Assembly (NCBI RefSeq): GCF_003574315.2
Contig: NZ_AP025739.1
Location: 1,116,001-1,180,000, forward strand
Direction of reading: 5' to 3'
DNA length: 64,000 nt
Source: Capsulimonas corticalis
GTDB lineage: Bacteria > Armatimonadota > Armatimonadia > Armatimonadales > Capsulimonadaceae
Made by a program: the position numbers and the translations under genes. This document shows positions 61,201-64,000 of the stretch, piece by piece. The notes under the pieces were generated by a model that saw only the letters and a list, made by a program, of their open reading frames with translations, was not told where the DNA came from and searched no databases. Position 1 is the first letter of the stretch. The number at the start of each line of letters is the position of its first letter.

Positions 61201-61732
61201 TGTCGCCCCGGCGCGCGCGGTCCTGGATGAGCCAATCCAGCGTGTGGAAGTATTTTTCCTCTAAGTGACGCTGGTGGGGCTGGATCCAGTCATCGTAGAA
61301 GCCGCCCAGCAGCGGCCCCCGATAAAGGTTGAGCGCCGCGCGGAAAAGCACAGACTTTTCCACGTCGCTGGCGCACTTCTCGGCTTTGCCGAGCAGATGG
61401 ACGAACTCCGCGACATCGGTCGTCACGGCGTCCGAGCTCATGCGCACGGTCGATCGATCGGCCACAATCACCGAACCGGCGGGAGACAGCGTTCCCTCCA
61501 GTTGGGCGCGCAGCGAGGAAAGCGCGACGCTCAGGCAGTTGCGTCCCGCTTCGAGGTCTTGATCGGGCCAAAAAAGGTCGATCAGCGCCTCACGCGTGTG
61601 GCTTCGCCCCCGATGATACGCAAGATAAGCCAGCAGCCCCGCGATTTTGTGGGTCCGAAACCGGGTGATTTCGAACTCCCCAAAATGGGCGGAGATATCG
61701 CCAAAGAGCACGATTTTCCATGGCTCATTCAT
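58253..61732 (-). CDS. SARP/AfsR-type regulator: BTAD, degenerate cyclase, NB-ARC ATPase, TPR
   Basis: An 1159-residue regulator. Winged-helix DNA-binding domain (about 1-90, FRTHKIAGLLAYLAYHRGRS). BTAD domain (about 95-240). A segment (about 275-450) resembling a class III cyclase domain that has lost its catalytic residues (AHSGQILCGESTALLL, GFRDLGRYQLAGDIVRIFQA). NB-ARC-type ATPase with P-loop SGVGGVGKTRLALE (about 490), Walker B LLILDNFDQL, CLITSR and GIPLAIELAAAR. A TPR array (about 840-1110). Such proteins are activators switched by ligand and ATP, typical of actinobacterial secondary metabolism. It follows a DUF1559 gene by 8 bases. Confidence 0.9.
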   Translation of the reverse strand: MNEPWKIVLFGDISAHFGEFEITRFRTHKIAGLLAYLAYHRGRSHTREALIDLFWPDQDLEAGRNCLSVALSSLRAQLEGTLSPAGSVIVADRSTVRMSSDAVTTDVAEFVHLLGKAEKCASDVEKSVLFRAALNLYRGPLLGGFYDDWIQPHQRHLEEKYFHTLDWLIQDRARRGDIEAAMELAYLGSTMDPLREDIHFGLLKILKQAGRLPEALAHYRRVAEILQRAGSSPSPSLERLGDSLPSQGASPVSADAFERQSETIAAGSVSPAGSAAHGTYTFLWAEAVGDVGAPARPVDEEEERERRARRLETIERCARANGGSALSPERSSLRWSFDGAADALAAALEAQRVLRQDAEEMGGVRMALDTIDLPSGDVDDAAPRRRAFQERLDAVLASAHSGQILCGESTALLLRQDCVLEVGFRDLGRYQLAGDIVRIFQAAAPGLPAAFPPIAAPSGEPASLPLSFNRFFGRVLEIEELSRILLDAPARLVTLSGVGGVGKTRLALETARRLEDRWRGRAFFIPLTGVDTEEAFLRGILTALRVSAPLGTSLSDTAAAAFAEEPTLLILDNFDQLVDSAAGAVREMIERSPRLTCLITSRCLLGLSFEQEFVVSPLSAPPASASFQEAARSETIQFFVDRARIVRPDFQMTAANTGALLSLCHGLEGIPLAIELAAARSSVLTPKQMLEQLSDRFALLSGGKRDAPDRHKTMRAAIAWSHHLLPEDLARSFRRLSVFHGGFTLDAAGRICDDPEIFEHIWRLRQFSLVLAEEAPSGLRYRMLETVREYAAELLAASDEAETIRTRHWRFYYDLAHAIGQKVESSETEAALQCFDEECANLRLALQYPASQDRRLYFASSLHRFWLIRGFLEEGRRRLHELLDEPLAGDPHWRGVAQNAAGALDWADGDLMSAEAMFRGALAAMPEESEQACLLNNLGLVLTEQERLEEAKHYFLESIERYSRLGDTVERAMALSNLARVEECSGDYEGARARLSEAIPVLWRSGNRLALANALRNYGHVLIVSEEFEEARKLFQENWRIRRELNDRSNFPDSLRDMALMAHHSGSPESAARLAALSDHLQNIGRFPSNSTEDARFQILTPLLTGDTHEERRLVDSAAWTTMTEPELLTLAENVASIDRDMPIQHLRIPQTFDYARIR

Positions 61733-61740
61733 GATGCCGA

Positions 61741-62646
61741 TCAGCCGCCTTTATCGAGTGACCAGAGGAACTTTGTGGGGTCGGTGATCTTGACTTCAGT
61801 GTTGGCGATTCCGGGAGCCCAATTCGTTCCCGCCGCCAGCGCCGCCGGCGTCATCCAGTGGACATGGCCGTCGCAGAACGCGACGTTTCCGCCGCCATGA
61901 TGCCGCGCGTCGAAACTTCCCGTCGATGTCGGGTCGGCCCCCAGGGTTGGATCGTCGCCGGTGGATCCCACTCCCCAGCCCTGCGTGTAAATGCCGCAGT
62001 CCGTGGGAGGGAGCGCGACCGCCGGGCTGTCGACAAAGTCGCTGGCCAGCGGCGCCGACGTGGCGTCCCCAAAGAGTTTGACGTCCGTCAGCATAACCGT
62101 CCGCGACGGCTCCTGGATCTGCGAGAGATTCACCGGAGGGCCGGCAATAATGGCCAGGCCGTAGTTATCCGTCAGTATCGGAGTCGTTTCGCACGGCTGC
62201 CAGGGGTTGAGGTAGTTGTAGTTGTAGCCGTAGGACGGCGACGATTGCAGATGATAAAAGTTGGCGTCCGTTGGGGTTTGCCAGGCGTTGCGCGGATCGT
62301 GCTCGGCGTCGGGGCAGCGTAGGATACTCCAATTTTTGGCGTACGGCTGCACAACGCGGGCCCAGGTAAAGTAATCATTGGGCTTGACGGCGCCGTCCAC
62401 GGTGTATTCGACCATGGGAACGGTCTCGTCATTGTCTTGAATGTACTGGAGGATCGACATCGACAACTGCCGCAGATTGCTGGAGCACGACGTCTGCCGC
62501 GCCTTCTCGCGGGCTTGCGCGAACACAGGGAACAGAATCGCGGCGATGATTCCGATGATGGCGACAACTACTAAAAGCTCGATCAGCGTGAACGCGCTGA
62601 GACGGGGTTTGGATATGGCGGGCGGAAGCGAGCGCTCATGGGTCAT
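61741..62646 (-). CDS. DUF1559 prepilin-like protein
   Basis: A 301-residue pseudopilin. A short basic leader ends before the type IV pilin N-methylation motif FTLIELLVVVAIIGIIAAIL (Phe about residue 19) and continues FPVFAQAREKARQTSC. The globular C-terminal domain ends with the family H-x9-DG signature ARHHGGGNVAFCDGHVHWM. DUF1559 proteins are greatly expanded in Armatimonadota and Planctomycetes, and their function is unknown. It appears to be the first gene of the SARP operon, which is unusual company for a pseudopilin. The ATG at 62646 is used; GGGAG lies upstream. Confidence 0.9.
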   Translation of the reverse strand: MTHERSLPPAISKPRLSAFTLIELLVVVAIIGIIAAILFPVFAQAREKARQTSCSSNLRQLSMSILQYIQDNDETVPMVEYTVDGAVKPNDYFTWARVVQPYAKNWSILRCPDAEHDPRNAWQTPTDANFYHLQSSPSYGYNYNYLNPWQPCETTPILTDNYGLAIIAGPPVNLSQIQEPSRTVMLTDVKLFGDATSAPLASDFVDSPAVALPPTDCGIYTQGWGVGSTGDDPTLGADPTSTGSFDARHHGGGNVAFCDGHVHWMTPAALAAGTNWAPGIANTEVKITDPTKFLWSLDKGG

Positions 62647-62806
62647 CACAGCGGTTCTCCCTATCTGAACCGAGCAAGATTGCGTGGCTCTCAACGAACG
62701 GCGTGTCGCTCTGGGGACCGGCGAAAAGGCAATTGAGACACGAAATCAACCGGATATATAATTATGACTGAGTGGGGAATGGCTGTCAACTGCCGGACAA
62801 TATTTT

Positions 62807-62846
62807 GGGCCGGATCGCGTGCGCAAGCGCGCACGCGATCCGGCCC
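62807..62846. repeat. 18-bp perfect inverted repeat
   Basis: GGGCCGGATCGCGTGCGC and its exact complement flank an AAGC loop. It lies just after the SDR gene stop (minus strand) and upstream of the DUF1559 gene. It is followed on the minus strand by AAAATATT, not a T-run, so it is not a classical terminator, though it may still end or protect the SDR transcript. Confidence 0.7.
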
Positions 62847-62853
62847 GGAAAAC

Positions 62854-63654
62854 TCACACCGCGCCGTGCTGGAAGTCGGCGTATTGGACCATGGCGCCGT
62901 CGACATAGATCTGCGAGCCGTTGATGTACTCGGCCTCGGACCCGCAAAGGAACGAGACGACGTTCGCCACATCTTCGGGCTGGCCGATGCGTCCCCACGG
63001 AATTTTGGCGTTGAGCAGCTTGGAGAGCTCAGGATCGCCCCAGACATTCTGGTTGATCGGGGTGGCGATAGCGCCGGGACAAACCGTCACCGCCCGGATC
63101 TTGTGCTCGGCGAGCGCGACCGCCATACATTTGGTCAGCATGGACAGGCCGGCCTTGGCGCTGCAATAATGCGCGAAGTGCGACCACGGAATCACATCGT
63201 GGACGCTGGAGATATTGATAATGACGCCGCCGGTCTGGTTGGCCGCCATCCAGCGCGCCGCCGCCTGCGCGACGAGAAACGGACCGGTGAGGTTGACATC
63301 GATCACGCCGCGCCAGACCTCGGCGGGCATCTCCAAAAACTCGTGGTCGTTCTCATACCCCGCGTTGTTGACGACGATATGGATACCGCCGAGCTGATCG
63401 ATCACCGTCTGGATATCCTGCTGGTCATTGACGGCGTCGGCGACATTTCCTTCCACCGCGATCGCGCGTCCGCCGGCGTCCGTAATCGCCTTGACCACGG
63501 CGTCGGCCTTGGACGAATCTTTGCCAAACCAGCCAACCGCGACCGCCGCGCCGTCGGCGGCGAGCTTCTTGCACATCGCGGATCCCAGGCCGCCGTCGCC
63601 GCCCGTCACAAACGCCACCTTGCCCGCGAGCCTCTGCCCTGTGTCATTCGCCAT
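62854..63654 (-). CDS. Short-chain dehydrogenase/reductase (glucose 1-dehydrogenase-like)
   Basis: A 266-residue classical SDR with the cofactor loop VTGGDGGLGSAMCKKL, NNAGYEN, the catalytic Ser in INISSVHDVI and the YxxxK pair HYCSAKAGL. PGAIATPIN and the C-terminal YINGSQIYVDGA are typical. It resembles glucose 1-dehydrogenase and 3-oxoacyl-ACP reductase types, and substrate is unknown. The ATG at 63654 has GAGGAG upstream and is preferred over a frame extension. Confidence 0.9.
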   Translation of the reverse strand: MANDTGQRLAGKVAFVTGGDGGLGSAMCKKLAADGAAVAVGWFGKDSSKADAVVKAITDAGGRAIAVEGNVADAVNDQQDIQTVIDQLGGIHIVVNNAGYENDHEFLEMPAEVWRGVIDVNLTGPFLVAQAAARWMAANQTGGVIINISSVHDVIPWSHFAHYCSAKAGLSMLTKCMAVALAEHKIRAVTVCPGAIATPINQNVWGDPELSKLLNAKIPWGRIGQPEDVANVVSFLCGSEAEYINGSQIYVDGAMVQYADFQHGAV

Positions 63655-63716
63655 GTTTCCGCGTCTCCTCAAGATTGTAAATGCGATCAGCCCCATAGTA
63701 CCCAGTTTCCGCCGGG

Positions 63717-63722
63717 TATAAT
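63717..63722 (+). promoter_or_regulatory. Candidate -10 of the aminopeptidase gene
   Basis: TATAAT lies 28 bases before the ATG at 63751. A -35 partner is not evident. Confidence 0.4.
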
Positions 63723-63750
63723 GGGCCAAGCCTGCCGTCAAGGAGTTTCT

Positions 63751-64000
63751 ATGCGCGACCCACGTGTGGCCCGATTGGCCGAAATCCTCGTTACTTATTC
63801 CACCAAAGTCCAGCCCGGCGAAAAGGTGCTGATTGAAGCGTACGACATTCCGAACGAAGTCGTGAGCATCCTGGTGGATGAAGTCGCCAAAGCGGGCGGT
63901 TTACCGTTCGTCACCCTCAAAAGCAACGCCGTACTGCGGTCGCTCTTTTTGAACGCCAGCGAAGAGCAGATCCAGCTGATCGGCAAGCTGGAAAAGGACC
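63751..64000 (+). CDS. M29-family aminopeptidase (AmpS-like), N-terminal part
   Basis: The first 83 residues of a protein cut by the window end. The sequence RVARLAEILVTYSTKVQPGE followed by KVLIEAYDIPNEVVSILVDE and GGLPFVTLKSNAVLRSLF is the typical N-terminal domain of thermophilic-type M29 metallo-aminopeptidases. The metal-binding residues would lie downstream and are not visible. AAGGAG lies seven bases before the ATG. Confidence 0.85.
   Translation, partial: MRDPRVARLAEILVTYSTKVQPGEKVLIEAYDIPNEVVSILVDEVAKAGGLPFVTLKSNAVLRSLFLNASEEQIQLIGKLEKD

Overview
The window (about 60% GC) most resembles a chromosome segment from Armatimonadota, a Capsulimonas-like bacterium. This rests on my own recognition of family style, not on a search. 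The clearest sign is a DUF1559 prepilin-like protein at 61741-62646 with the 'FPVFAQAREKARQTSC' run typical of that phylum. A secreted protein with a PEP-CTERM-like tail, a SARP/AfsR-type regulator and an oversized SLBB export protein fit the same picture. I saw no rRNA, tRNA, CRISPR array, insertion sequence or phage gene.

Layout. 1-5096 (minus): chemotaxis operon cheY-cheX-mcp-cheW-cheB-cheA, with cheA cut by the window edge. 5097-5523: divergent intergenic region. 5524-28809 (plus): a surface or exopolysaccharide locus of about 23 kb. It holds a giant SLBB outer-membrane export protein, a GDPD/HAD/nucleotidyltransferase/cupin/nucleotidyltransferase cassette, a Wzm/Wzt-type ABC exporter, eight glycosyltransferases (one fused to a hexapeptide acyltransferase), GDP-fucose synthesis (gmd-fcl), a Wzz-like protein and a Wzy/ligase-like protein. 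28802-30355 (minus): a PAS-GGDEF-HD-GYP protein. 30645-34570 (plus): a secreted S53 peptidase with a TIG domain, and a Thr/Gly-repeat surface protein ending in a sorting-like tail. 34658-38180 (minus): an ion-channel-like membrane protein, an alpha-galactosidase and a duplicated-domain exported protein. 38404-44986 (plus): SRPBCC protein, PAP2 phosphatase, PAS-GGDEF-EAL protein, type II NADH dehydrogenase, a Lys/Ala/Pro-rich protein with a leaderless, LexA-box-like promoter, and a MarR regulator. 45132-46385 (minus): stress-type glycine-rich protein and BON lipoprotein. 46542-52195 (plus): a DUF4412-like secreted protein and a 1563-residue protein of 17 TIG repeats.

The most unusual part is 52417-56920: three tandem paralogues resembling the TULIP-fold P47 proteins of clostridial botulinum neurotoxin (orfX/p47) clusters, but with added hydrophobic segments near the C-terminus and no toxin gene in view. 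They follow the giant TIG protein. On the opposite strand they are followed by an ECF sigma factor, an unknown 144-residue protein, a large SARP-NB-ARC-TPR regulator and a DUF1559 pseudopilin. This could be a regulated surface or lipid-handling system not described outside clostridia. The window closes with an SDR dehydrogenase (minus) and the start of an M29 aminopeptidase (plus).

Working together, the first 30 kb link taxis and second-messenger signalling to a fucose-containing polysaccharide. The middle is cell-envelope and secreted enzymes. The right third is a secretion and adhesion region with its own regulators.
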